Shown here: in pieces, positions 1-12,498 of the stretch | How positions within the stretch are numbered: the first letter of the stretch is position 1 | Layout of the letters: each line of letters begins with the position of its first letter | The notes under the pieces: model-generated | Seen by the model: the letters and a program-made list of their open reading frames with translations, nothing else | The model's database searches: none | What the model was told of the DNA's origin: nothing | Made by a program: the position numbers and the translations under genes | NCBI GenBank assembly: GCA_933228675.1 | Contig: OW121741.1 | Coordinates: forward strand, 113,594,123 to 113,658,122 | Source of the DNA: Stomorhina lunata | Lineage: Eukaryota > Arthropoda > Insecta > Diptera > Rhiniidae | Length of the DNA stretch: 64,000 nt | Reading direction: 5' to 3'

Positions 1-3000
1 ATAGTCTAGTCATAGTCTAGTCATAGTCTAGTCATAGTCTAGTCATAGTCTAGTCATAGTCTAGTCATAGTCTAGTCATAGTCTAGTCATAGTCTAGTCA
101 TAGTCTAGTCATAGTCTAGTCATAGTCTAGTCATAGTCTAGTCATAGTCTAGTCATAGTCTAGTCATAGTCTAGTCATAGTCTAGTCATAGTCTAGTCAT
201 AGTCTAGTCATAGTCTAGTCATAGTCTAGTCATAGTCTAGTCATAGTCTAGTCATAGTCTAGTCATAGTCTAGTCATAGTCTAGTCATAGTCTAGTCATA
301 GTCTAGTCATAGTCTAGTCATAGTCTAGTCTAGTAGTCTAGTCTAGTCATAGTCTAGTCATAGTCTAGTCATAGTCTAGTCATAGTCTAGTCATAGTCTA
401 GTCATAGTCTAGTCATAGTCTAGTCATAGTCTAGTCATAGTCTAGTCATAGTCTAGTCATAGTCTAGTCATAGTCTAGTCATAGTCTAGTCATAGTCTAG
501 TCATAGTCTAGTCATAGTCTTCATAGTCTAGTCATAGTCTAGTCATAGTCTAGTGCATAGTCTAGTCATAGTCTAGTCATAGTCTAGTCATAGTCTAGTC
601 ATAGTCTAGTCATAGTCTAGTCATAGTCTAGTCATAGTCTAGTCATAGTCTAGTCATAGTCTAGTCATAGTCTAGTCATAGTCTAGTCATAGTCTAGTCA
701 TAGTCTAGTCATAGTCTAGTCATAGTCTAGTCATAGTCTAGTCATAGTCTAGTCATAGTCTAGTCATAGTCTAGTCATAGTCTAGTCATAGTCTAGTCAT
801 AGGTCTAGTCATAGTCTAGTCATAGTCTAGTCATAGTCTAGTCATAGTCTAGTCATAGTCTAGTCATAGTCTAGTCTAGTCTAGTCATAGTCTAGTCATA
901 GTCTAGTCATAGTCTAGTCATAGTCTAGTCATAGTCTAGTCATAGTCTAGTCATAGTCTAGTCATAGTCTAGTCATAGTCTAGTCATAGTCTAGTCATAG
1001 TCTAGTCATAGTCTAGTCATAGTCTAGTCATAGTCTAGTCATAGTCTAGTCATAGTCTAGTCATAGTCTAGTCATAGTCTAGTCATAGTCTAGTCATAGT
1101 CTAGTCATAGTCTAGTCATAGTCTAGTCATAGTCTAGTCATAGTCTAGTCATAGTCTAGTCATAGTCTAGTCATAGTCTAGTCATAGTCTAGTCATAGTC
1201 TAGTCATAGTCTAGTCATAGTCTAGTCATAGTCTAGTCATAGTCTAGTCATAGTCTAGTCATAGTCTAGTCATAGTCTAGTCATAGTCTAGTCATAGTCT
1301 AGTCATAGTCTAGTCATAGTCTAGTCATAGTCTAGTCATAGTCTAGTCATAGTCTAGTCATAGTCTAGTCATAGTCTAGTCATAGTCTAGTCATAGTCTA
1401 GTCATAGTCTAGTCATAGTCTAGTCATAGTCTAGTCATAGTCTAGTCATAGTCTAGTCATAGTCTAGTCATAGTCTAGTCATAGTCTAGTCATAGTCTAG
1501 TCATAGTCTAGTCATAGTCCTAGTCATAGTCTAGTCATAGTCTAGTCATAGTCTAGTCATAGTCTAGTCATAGTCTAGTCATAGTCTAGTCATAGTCTAG
1601 TCATAGTCTAGTCATAGTCTAGTCATAGTCTAGTCATAGTCTAGTCATAGTCTAGTCATAGTCTAGTCATAGTCTAGTCATAGTCTAGTCATAGTCTAGT
1701 CATAGTCTAGTCATAGTCTAGTCATAGTCTAGTCATAGTCTAGTCATAGTCTAGTCATAGTCTAGTCATAGTCTAGTCATAGTCTAGTCATAGTCTAGTC
1801 ATAGTCTAGGTCATAGTCTAGTCTAGTCATAGTCTAGTCATAGTCTAGTCATAGTCTAGTCATAGTCTAGTCATAGTCTAGTCATAGTCTAGTCATAGTC
1901 TAGTCATAGTCATAGTCTAGTCATAGTCTAGTCATAGTCTAGTCATAGTCTAGTCATAGTCTAGTCATAGTCTAGTCATAGTCTAGTCATAGTCTAGTCA
2001 TAGGTCCTAGTCATAGTCTAGTCATAGTCTAGTCAGTAGTCATAGTCTAGTCATAGTCTAGTCATAGTCTAGTCATAGTCTAGTCATAGTCTAGTCATAG
2101 TCTAGTCATAGTCTAGTCGTAGTCTAGTCATAGTCTAGTCATAGTCTAGTCATAGTCTAGTCATAGCCTAGTCATAGTCTAGTCATAGTCTAGTCATAGT
2201 CTAGTCATAGTCTAGTCATAGTCTAGTCATAGTCTAGTCATAGTCTAGTCATAGTCTAGTCATAGTCTAGTCATAGTCTAGTCATAGTCTAGTCGTAGTC
2301 TAGTCATAGTCTAGTCATAGTCTAGTCATAGTCTAGTCATAGCCTAGTCATAGTCTAGTCATAGTCTAGTCATAGTCTAGTCATAGTCTAGTCATAGTCT
2401 AGTCATAGTCTAGTCATAGTCTAGTCATAGTCTAGTCATAGTCTAGTCATAGTCTAGTCATAGTCTAGTCATAGTCTAGTCATAGTCTAGTCATAGTCTA
2501 GTCATAGTCTAGTCATAGTCTAGTCATAGTCTAGTCATAGTCTAGTCATAGTCTAGTCATAGTCTAGTCGTAGTCTAGTCATAGTCTAGTCATAGTCTAG
2601 TCATAGTCTAGTCATAGCCTAGTCATAGTCTAGTCATAGTCTAGTCATAGTCTAGTCATAGTCTAGTCATAGTCTAGTCATAGTCTAGTCATAGTCTAGT
2701 CGTAGTCTAGTCATAGTCTAGTCATAGTCTAGTCATAGTCTAGTCATAGTCTAGTCATAGTCTAGTCATAGTCTAGTCATAGTCTAGTCATAGTCTAGTC
2801 ATAGTCTAGTCATAGTCTAGTCATAGTCTAGTCATAGTCTAGTCATAGTCTAGTCATAGTCTAGTCATAGTCTAGTCATAGTCTAGTCATAGTCTAGTCA
2901 TAGTCTAGTCATAGTCTAGTCATAGTCTAGTCATAGTCTAGTCATAGTCTAGTCATAGTCTAGTCATAGTCTAGTCATAGTCTAGTCATAGTCTAGTCAT

Positions 3001-4446
3001 AGTCTAGTCATAGTCTAGTCATAGTCTAGTCATAGTCTAGTCATAGTCTAGTCATAGTCTAGTCATAGTCTAGTCATAGTCTAGTCATAGTCTAGTCATA
3101 GTCTAGTCATAGTCTAGTCATAGTCTAGTCGTAGTCTAGTCATAGTCTAGTCATAGTCTAGTCATAGTCTAGTCATAGTCTAGTCGTAGTCTAGTCATAG
3201 TCTAGTCATAGTCTAGTCATAGTCTAGTCATAGTCTAGTCATAGTCTAGTCATAGTCTAGTCATAGTCTAGTCATAGTCTAGTCATAGTCTAGTCATAGT
3301 CTAGTCGTAGTCTAGTCATAGTCTAGTCATAGTCTAGTCATAGTCTAGTCATAGTCTAGTCATAGTCTAGTCATAGTCTAGTCATAGTCTAGTCATAGTC
3401 TAGTCATAGTCTAGTCATAGTCTAGTCATAGTCTAGTCATAGTCTAGTCATAGTCTAGTCATAGTCTAGTCATAGTCTAGTCGTAGTCTAGTCATAGTCT
3501 AGTCATAGTCTAGTCATAGTCTAGTCATAGCCTAGTCATAGTCTAGTCATAGTCTAGTCATAGTCTAGTCATAGTCTAGTCATAGTCTAGTCATAGTCTA
3601 GTCATAGTCTAGTCATAGTCTAGTCATAGTCTAGTCATAGTCTAGTCATAGTCTAGTCATAGTCTAGTCATAGTCTAGTCATAGTCTAGTCATAGTCTAG
3701 TCATAGTCTAGTCATAGTCTAGTCGTAGTCTAGTCATAGTCTAGTCATAGTCTAGTCATAGTCTAGTCATAGCCTAGTCATAGTCTAGTCATAGTCTAGT
3801 CATAGTCTAGTCATAGTCTAGTCATAGTCTAGTCATAGTCTAGTCATAGTCTAGTCATAGTCTAGTCATAGTCTAGTCATAGTCTAGTCATAGTCTAGTC
3901 GTAGTCTAGTCATAGTCTAGTCATAGTCTAGTCATAGTCTAGTCATAGTCTAGTCATAGTCTAGTCATAGCCTAGTCATAGTCTAGTGATAGTCTAGTCA
4001 TAGTCTAGTCATAGTCTAGTCATAGTCTAGTCATAGTCTAGTCATAGTCTAGTCATAGTCTAGTCATAGTCTAGTCATAGTCTAGTCATAGTCTAGTCAT
4101 AGTCTAGTCATAGTCTAGTCATAGTCTAGTCATAGTCTAGTCATAGTCTAGTCATAGTCTAGTCATAGTCTAGTCATAGTCTAGTCATAGTCTAGTCATA
4201 GTCTAGTCATAGTCTAGTCATAGTCTAGTCATAGTCTAGTCATAGTCTAGTCATAGTCTAGTCATAGTCTAGTCATAGTCTAGTCATAGTCTAGTCATAG
4301 TCTAGTCATAGTCTAGTCATAGTCTAGTCATAGTCTAGTCATAGTCTAGTCATAGTCTAGTCATAGTCTAGTCGTAGTCTAGTCATAGTCTAGTCATAGT
4401 CTAGTCATAGTCTAGTCATAGCCTAGTCATAGTCTAGTCATAGTCG
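1..4446. repeat. 11-bp satellite array, left block (unit ATAGTCTAGTC)
   Basis: The block consists of about 400 head-to-tail copies of an 11-bp unit made of two TAGTC pentamers with one extra A. It runs off the left edge of the window and ends at the divergent copy AGTCGAGTAAT near 4446. Positions 1 to about 2040 carry about ten small insertions or deletions. From about 2040 to the end there are no indels, but two recurring substitutions appear (CATAG to CGTAG, and TAGTC to AGCC). TAG stops fall in all forward frames, so the array has no coding potential. Short simple satellites like this are typical of fly heterochromatin. That class assignment is inferred from the sequence type, not matched to a named satellite. 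Confidence 0.98.
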
Positions 4447-5560
4447 AGTAATATTATATTTTTTTTCATAAACATAATTTTACTAACAGCTTTTTATATT
4501 AAAAATCTGTGTATGCCAACATATCTTGAAATATTAGCTGAATTGGTATTTTAAATTACATACTTTTGATGACCTTTACAACAATAGCAATTCTATTAAG
4601 TTTACATTGATTGTTTGTATTATTGCTATTTTTTCAAAATCTTATTGTGGCTGTTCTATGATTTTTGGAGAAAGTCTAGACACTACAGATTTTTCTTAGA
4701 AATTTACCAAAATTCTATAGAAGTTTTATTAAATTTGTTCTGCAAGATTTATCTATTTCTTAGAATATTTCAGCTTCTACTGTTTATTTTTTTTTTGGCT
4801 TCGGTTTTAAAAAATTGAAAAATATATATTATGATTAATGAGAGCGTAGGTGTTAGTTTTCTGTTCTATTAAATTTGTTGGAAATAATAAATTTAAATAC
4901 TTGACATTTGTGCAAATACTTGAAATGTAAACTGTAAGCAATTAGCGAGTTAAAAATAAACAAATTGTTTTGGGATATCGCTTAATTAACATTAATTAAT
5001 GTCTGTTTGAAGTCAGTAGAGAAATCTCGTCTTTATAGTTCACTTTACATGATAAATATGAGCAGTTTTACTTTTCTTGGAAATTATTGCAATCGTGATG
5101 TTTATTAAAATTTGACTTAAGTGGCATTAATGACAAATAGTTAAGAGTGCTTCAGACGTCTTTGATGATATATTTATTTATAATTGCTTTTAATGTCAGA
5201 TTAGTACTAAATTTACTTAGCAGAATTTTTTTGGTAAGTTATTTTCTGTCCTTTCCTGGGTATCGTTTTCATTTTAAATTTTGTTCACTAATTTCGTCAT
5301 AAATATGTGACGGATACTTGCTAAATATTCAAATATTGGCTGTTACTTTTTAATTGCTAAGATTATTATGTTCATGTAATTACACTCAGATTTTTATATA
5401 GACAGCAGCAGTAATAAACATATCTAGGGCCAACAATCTATCTTTTAGAAAAATCTTATAACTATTCAAAGTTGGTTTACATCTAAAATTATTTTCTTGT
5501 ATGTTTTCGAACTTAAGCCGCATAACCGTTATATGTCTTCAGAGCCAACATATCGTGACA
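4447..5560. other. AT-rich spacer between satellites
   Basis: Non-repetitive, strongly AT-rich sequence separates the 11-bp satellite from the first 29-bp array. The longest open frame (4615-4818, +) encodes a Phe/Leu/Tyr-rich peptide of the kind expected from AT-rich random sequence. I see no gene, RNA or mobile-element signature. Confidence 0.6.
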
Positions 5561-7885
5561 TTGAAAAATTTTTAATTAATAGCTAATTTTCGAAAAATTT
5601 CCTATAAATAGTTAATTTCCGAATAATTTCATATAAATCGTCAATTTTCGAAAAGTTGCCTATAAATTGTCAATTTTCAAAAAAATTTCCTATAAATAGT
5701 CAATTTTTAAAAAAAATTTTTATAAATAGTCAATTTTCGAAAAATATCCTATAAATAGTAAATTTTCGAAACATTTCCTATAAATAGTCAATTTTCAAAA
5801 AAAATTCCTATAAATAGTCAATTTTCGACAAATTTTCTATAAATAGTAAATTTTGGAATAATTTCATAAAAATAGTAATAATTTCTTATAAATAGTAAAT
5901 TTTCCAAAAATTTTATATAAACAGTTCATTTTCGAAAAATTTCCTATAAATAGTAAATTTTTCAAAAATTTCCTAAAAATAGTTTTCAAAATAGTCAATT
6001 TTTGAAAAATATCCTATAAATCGTTAATTTTCAAAAAATTTCTATTAATAGTCAATTTCGAAAAATGTCCTACAAATACTATATTTTCGAAAAATTTCCT
6101 ATAAGTAATCATTTTTCGAAAAATTTTCTGTAAATAGTCAATTTTCGAAAAATTTCTTGTAAATAGTCAGTTTTCGAAAAAATTCCTGTAAATAGTCAAT
6201 TTTCGAAAAATTTCTTAAAAAGAGTCAATTTTCGAAAAATTTCCTATAAATAGTCAATTTTCGAAAAATTTCCTATAAATAGTAAATTTTCGAAAATTTT
6301 CCTATAAATAGTCAATTTTCGAAAAATTTTATTTAAATAGTCAATGTTTGAATAATTTCCTATAAATATTCGAGTCTCGAAAAATTTCCTATAAATCGCC
6401 AATTTTCAAAAAATTTTCTTAATTCGTCAATTTTCGAAAAATTTCCTATAAATCGTCAATTTTCTAAAAATTTGCTATAAATAGTTAATTTTCGAAAAAT
6501 TTCCTACAATTAGGTAATTTTCGAAAAATTTCCTATAAATAGTCAATTTTCGAAAAATTTCCTATAAATAGTCAATTTTCGAAAAATTTCCTATAACTAG
6601 TCAATTTTCGAAAAATTTCCTATAAATAGTCAATTTTCGAAAAATTTCCTATAAATAGTTAATTTTCAAAAATTCCCTATCAACAGTTAACTTTAGAAAA
6701 ATTTCCTATAAATAGTAAATTTTTAAAAAATTTCCTAAAAATAGTTTTCAAAATAGTCAATCTACGAAAAATTTCCTATAAATCGTCAATTTTCGAAAAA
6801 TTTCTATTAATAGTCAATTTCGAAAATGTCCTACAAATAGTCAATTTTCGAAAAATTTCCTGTAAATAGTCAATTTTCGAAAAATTTCCTGTAAATAGTC
6901 AATTTTCGAAAAATTTCCTGTAAATAGTCAATTTTCGAAAAATTTCCTATAAATAGTCAATTTTCGAAAAATTTCCTATAAATAGTCATTTTTCGAAAAA
7001 TTTCCTATAAATAGTCAATTTTCGAAAAATTTCCTATAAATAGTTAATTTTCAAAAAATTCCCTATGAACAGGTAACTTTAGAAAAATTTCCTATAAATA
7101 GTAAATTTTTTAAAAATTTCCTAAAAATAGTTTTCAAAATAGTCAATTTTCGAAAAATTTCCTATAAATCGTAAATTTTCGAAAAATTTCTATAAATAGT
7201 CAATTTCGAAAAATGTCCTACAAATAGTCAATTTTCGAAAAATTTCCTATAAATAGTCAATTTTCGAAAAATTTTCTATAAATAGTCAATTTTCGAAAAA
7301 TTTCCTATAAAAATTGATTTTCCGAAAAAATTTTCTTTAAATAGTCAATTTTCGAAAAATTTCCTATTACTAGTAAATTTTTGAAAAATTTCCTAGAAAT
7401 AGTAAATTTTTAAAAAATTTCCTAAAAATAGTAAATTTTTGAAAGATTTCCTATAAATAATAACTTTTTTTAAATTTTTCTAAAAGGTAAATAGTCAATT
7501 TTCGAAAAATTTCCTATGTATAGTTAATTTTCGAAAAATTTCCTATAAACAGTCATTTTTCGAAAAATTTATTATAAATAGTAATTTTTCGAAAAATTTC
7601 CTATAAATAGTTAATTTTCGAAAAATTTCCTATAAATAGTTAATTTTCGAAAAATTTCCTATAAATAGTAAATTTTTGTAAATAGTAAATTTTTGAAAAA
7701 TTTCCTATAAATAATAAATTTTTGAAAAATTTTCGATATATAGCAAATTTTCGAAAAATTTCGTAAAAATAGTAAATTTTTGAAAAGTTTTTTATAAATA
7801 GTAAATATAAAAAAAATTTCCTAAAAATTTTTATAAATCGTAATTTTTGAAAATTTTTCTTTAATAGTATTTTTTTAATAAATTT
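5561..7885 (+). repeat. 29-bp AT-rich satellite, block 1 (GTCAATTTTCG subfamily)
   Basis: Roughly 80 degenerate copies of a 29-bp unit lie in forward orientation. The commonest unit starts GTCAATTTTCG, continues AAAAATTTCC and ends TATAAATA. The middle of each unit is a near-palindrome around TTTTCGAAAA. Copies are cleaner around 6540-7060 and more diverged at the edges. An irregular marker, a truncated copy reading AGTTTTCAAAATAGTC, occurs at 5981, 6743 and 7129 and marks a degenerate higher-order unit. Open frames in the array (for example 7640-7930, minus) are artefacts: 29 bp is not a multiple of 3, so three monomers make an 87-bp, 29-codon periodic peptide. Confidence 0.97.
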
Positions 7886-9584
7886 GCACAGATTAGTTCC
7901 ACACAAAAAACTAAATTTATAAATTTGCATCCAAATGTAATTACAGGATTTCTGTTTTTTTCTATGAAGTCTTCACATACACTTGCCTAACTCTACACAG
8001 TCGAGTAAGTACACAAGAGTTCCGATGATGATTAAGAAAAAATGTTTGAAAGTGAATAATTACTCTTAATTAAATTCATTTACATGAAATATTATTTGAG
8101 TGACTATATCAGCAATTATAAGTGAATAATCATTGCCTGCTCTATTACTGCAAAATAGATTAAAAAAAGTTATGATGTTTATGAAAATGTTCCGTTTTAT
8201 GGTTCATAAGAATAACAAGATTTATTTGACTTTTGAAAAAATTTTCTATTTTTCTAACATAAATCATTAGGAAAGAAATGTGTATCCTTTTTAAAATATA
8301 CAAATTTTATTTTCCATAATTTGTTTGTTATTTTCCAATATAAATTACAGACCTTTTTCGATTTATAGGCAAAGTGGCAAACTTATGTTACAAAAGTTCT
8401 AAATTGTTAAAAAATAAGGAAAATAGAAAAATATATTAATCTATAGAGAATTTTGATAAATCATTTGAAGGTAGAAATAATGAATGTCTAACTCGAAATA
8501 AAGAACTTAACTATACAACATCAGTCATCTGATAAACGTTTTTCTTTATTATCTATTTTGTATTTTATTGTTTGTATTTTAACATTTATAAGTATTTGTA
8601 GAAATTTGCAAAAATACAAAAAAAACATTTTATAAAAAATGTATAGCTTTTGAAATTAAAAAGCGAGATTTAAAAATATTTTGTTTTATAAAAACTATTC
8701 AAGGCTATGTAAGAGCCCCTGGTATGGAATAATTTATTGAATAACCATTAAATTGTTTATGATAATTTAACAATTTCATCATACCAGCCGGTAATTAATG
8801 AAATCTTTAATAGTTTTAATTAGCAAAATACGAAACGTCTGCACAGACTTTACTTAGTTCATAATTTAAATCTCTTATTACAGCATAATTTCCAAAACTT
8901 ACCTTAAAACCAAAAAAGTATTTTTCACAAAATCATCCCAAATAAGGCAAACACAGTGACAACTTTCCCGGTAACTAAACAATTCAAGCCTCAGGCACTA
9001 TGCAGACCATTCTACGTAATAACATAAGTCACACAGTTTATTATACATAGAGGTATACTTATGTACTTAGCGTTACATTTCCACCTTAACAGTAAATTCT
9101 AAATACTTAAGCTGTTACTCCGATTAACACAATAATAGTGGTCTTTAGCACAATAGCCCCCAAAAAACAACTGATGTCCTTACGTCACGCATTTTCTCTA
9201 AACTTTTAACTAATTTGCACTTAGGAACTTAAACGCCGCCAGGGAACAAAGGAAATTATTGTTAAGCTGAAGTAAAGTAAAGTTTGCACAAAAAGAAGAA
9301 ATAATTATTTTACAAAAGTTTACAAACTTATGTCTAAGTAAATATATTTGGGTCGGTTTTTAAATTTTTAGTAAAAAAACTGACAGTTTATTGTTATGGT
9401 TCAGTTTAGACAAAGAAAATAAAATATGCTAAAGAAAAAAAAAAATGAAATAGTTAAAAACATCAATTAAAAGTTTAGTTAGAAACAATATTAAATAGAA
9501 GTGTTTAAAAAAATAGAAACTTCAATACTAAAATAGATAAATCTACAGACAAACAAAAAAAAGATACAAAAACAAAACTTACGC
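7886..9584. other. AT-rich spacer between inverted satellite blocks
   Basis: About 1.7 kb of apparently unique AT-rich DNA lies between the forward 29-bp array and the inverted one. Around 8718-8787 a short dyad (GGTATG ... CATACC with AAATTGTT ... AACAATTT inside) could form a weak hairpin. No open frame, tRNA or transposon end is recognisable. Confidence 0.6.
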
Positions 9585-11695
9585 TTTATAGGAAATTTTT
9601 AAAAAAATTTTGCAAATTTTTCTAAAATTTAATATTTACAGGAAATTTTTAAAAAAATTTACTATTTATAGGATATTTTAAAAAAATTTAATATTTTTAG
9701 GAAATTTTCCAAAAAATGACAAATAAAACGAAACTTTTCAAAAATTTACTATTTACAGGAAATTTTTCAAAAATTTAACATTTATAAAAATTTTTCAAAA
9801 ATTTAATATTTACAGGAAATTTTTCAAAAATTTACTAATTAAAGGAAATTTTTCAAAAATTTACTTTTTATAATAAACTTTTTCTTAAATTTACTATTTA
9901 AAGAAAATTTTACAAAAATTTACTATTTATATGAAATTTTTTAAAAATATACTATTCATTGGAATTTTTCAAAAATTTACTATTCATAGGAAATGTTGCA
10001 AAAATTTACTATTTATAGGAAATTTTTCAAAAAATTTACTATTTATAGGAAATTTTCAAAAATTTACTATTTATAGGAAATTTTTCAAAAATTTACTATT
10101 TATAGGAAATTTTTCAAAAATTTACTATTTATAGGAAATTTTTCAAAAATTTACTATTTATAGGAAATTTTTCAAAAATTTACTATTTATGGAAAATTTT
10201 TTAAAAAATTATTATTTATAGGAAATTTTTCAAAAATTTACTATTTATAGGAAATTTCTCAAAAATTTACTATTTATAGGAAATTTTTCAGAAATTTACT
10301 ATTTACAGGCAATTTTTCAAAAATTTACTATTTATAGGAAATTTTTCAAAAATTTACTATTTATAGGAAATTTTTCAAAAATTTACTATTTATAGGAAAT
10401 TTTTCAAAAATTTACTATTTATAGGAAATTTTTCAAAAATTTACTATTTATAGGAAATTTTTCAAAAATTTACTATTTATAGGAAATTTTTCAAAAATTT
10501 ACTATTTATAGGAAATTTTTCAAAAATTTACTATTTGTAGGAAATTTTTAAAAAATTTTCTATTTGTAGGAAATTTTTAAAAAATTTACTATTTGTAGGA
10601 AATTTTTTAAAAATTTACTATTTAGAAAAAATTTTTAAAAAATTTAATATTTATAGGAAATTTTTAAAAAATTTACTACATATAGGAAATTTTTTAAAAA
10701 TTTACTATTTATAGAAATTTTTTTAAAAATTCACTATTTATAGGAAATTTAAAAAAAAATTTACTATTGATAGGAAATTTAAAAAAAATTTTCTATTTAT
10801 AGGAAATGTTTCAAAAATTTACTTTTTATAGGATATTTTTTTAAAAATTTACTACGATAGGAAATTTTTTAAAAATTTACTACGATAGGAAATTTTTCAA
10901 AAATTTACTATTTGTGGGAAATTTTTCAAAAATTTACTATTTATGGGAAATTTTTAAAAACTTTACTATTTATAGGAAATTTTTTAAAAATTTACTATTT
11001 ATAGGAAAATTTTCAAAAATGTACTATTTATAGGAAATTTTTCAAAAATTTATTATTTATATGAAATTTTTCAAATATTTTATAGTTTTAGAAAATTTCT
11101 CAAAAAATTATTTTTATAGGAAATTTTTCAAAAAAAAAGAATATTTATAGGAAATTTTTCATAAACTTACTATTAATAAGAAATTTTTCAAAATCCTACT
11201 ACTTTAAGGAATTTTTTTAAACATTTACTATATAAAGGAAATTTTTTAAAAATTACTTTTTATAGGAAATTTTTCAAAAATTTAATATTCATAGAAAATT
11301 TTTTTATTTATAGAAAGTTTCCAAAAATTTACTATTTTAAGGAAATTTTTCAAGAACATTTTTTATAGAAAATTTTTAAAAAAATTTACTATTTTATAGT
11401 AAGTTTTTCAAAAATTCACAACTTCCATACAAAATTTTTCAAAAATTTCCTATAAATACAACATTTTGAAAAATTTCCTAATTACGGCAAATTTTTTAAA
11501 AATTTTTTTAAAAATTTTCTATTAATAGGAAATTTTTCAAAAATTTACTAATAATCAGAAATTTTTAGAAAATGTACTATAAATAGAAAATTTTTAAAAA
11601 TTTCACTATAAATAGCAAATTTTTGAAAAATTTACCATAATTAGGAAATTTTTAAAAATTTACTATTTATAGAAAATTTTTCAAAAATTTTGCAT
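9585..11695 (-). repeat. 29-bp satellite, block 2 (inverted orientation)
   Basis: The same 29-bp family as block 1 lies here on the opposite strand. On the minus strand the unit starts GTAAATTTTTG, continues AAAAATTTCC and ends TATAAATA. About 70 copies are present. The best-preserved core is about 10320-10530, where many monomers in a row are identical, and both edges are degenerate. The orientation becomes mixed from about 11400 and switches to forward near 11695. The open frame at 9931-10134 is a satellite artefact. Confidence 0.97.
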
Positions 11696-11768
11696 GGAAG
11701 TTGTGAATTTTTGAAAAAATTACTATAAAAATAGTAATTTTTTTTTAATATTTTCTATAAAAATAGCA
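11696..11768 (+). repeat. Short forward stub of 31-bp satellite variant
   Basis: Two to three degenerate monomers in forward orientation with the longer ATAAAAATAG spacer match the array that resumes at 12499. They show that the element at 11769-12498 interrupts a formerly continuous forward array. Confidence 0.75.
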
Positions 11769-12498
11769 GGGACCGGATTTTAGTACTTTTAAAACAATAT
11801 TTTCATGTTTAAATCCATAAAAAAACAATCATTGAAGTTTAAAAAAATATTAAAATCCCTCATGATTTTTATTTGTTCAAAAATTTTGTTTCTTTTTTCA
11901 ATCCGATGAAAATAAAATATAAAAAAATCGTTTGGGATATTTATCAGTACAGTTCAAAATAATTTTCATCTTTTTTCATCCGATGAAAATAAATTTTGAT
12001 AGAAAAAATTCAAATTTTATTTCTGTATTTGGCCGGGTATAAGGCATCTTTAGGACGTTTAAATAGCAATAAATTCAATTATTGTTGCAAATTTTATATT
12101 GAAATGGGTTTGGGTAACAAATGGTCGTTGTCTAAGTGCGTTTAAAACGATTAAAAGTTTAATTTTTTTAGAAATAGCGACGCGAATCAAAGAAACCACC
12201 AATAGTTCCGATTAGAACTATTATCTTTAACTTCGATGTCCTAAAACATTGCAACAAATTCAAAAACATTTTATTTTTTCAAAGTCAAAACAGAAGTTCA
12301 AAAATAAAACAATCAATAAAATATTTTTCTGTTCGGATATTTATCGTTATAGATATTTAAAATTTTCATCATGAGGGATATTTATATTTCAAATATAAAT
12401 CCCTCTTTTTTTATTTTTCGATCGAAATGAAAATAAATTTTCATCGGCAATGATATTTATACTTGATGGATTTAAAAAATAAAACGATCTCCGGTCTC
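11769..12498. mobile_element. 730-bp TIR element (MITE-like) inside the satellite
   Basis: The segment is bounded by inverted GACCGGA (11771-11777) and its complement near 12490-12497. Inverted similarity continues inward: AAATCCAT at 11811 against ATGGATTT at 12467, and ATCCCTCATGAT at 11867 against ATCATGAGGGAT at 12369. The arms are therefore degenerate inverted repeats of about 110-130 bp. The interior has repeated CCGATGAAAATAAA motifs and no coding frame. Both flanks are 29/31-bp satellite, which argues for insertion into the array. The superfamily is not recognised and no clear target duplication is visible. Confidence 0.6.

Noticed and set aside
1..4446. Telomeric repeat
   Set aside because: The unit is not a known telomere repeat, flies lack telomerase-type repeats, and the array also occurs internally at 31347-35446.
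5561..7885. CRISPR-like array
   Set aside because: The repeats are directly adjacent without unique spacers, and the genome is eukaryotic.
7640..7930. Open frames with FIGNFSKIYYL-like repeats (also 9931-10134, 24844-25029, 28525-28734, 59548-59830 and 60785-61067)
   Set aside because: They are translations of the 29-bp satellite; the 29-codon periodicity comes from three 29-bp monomers, and the strand and frame vary between blocks.
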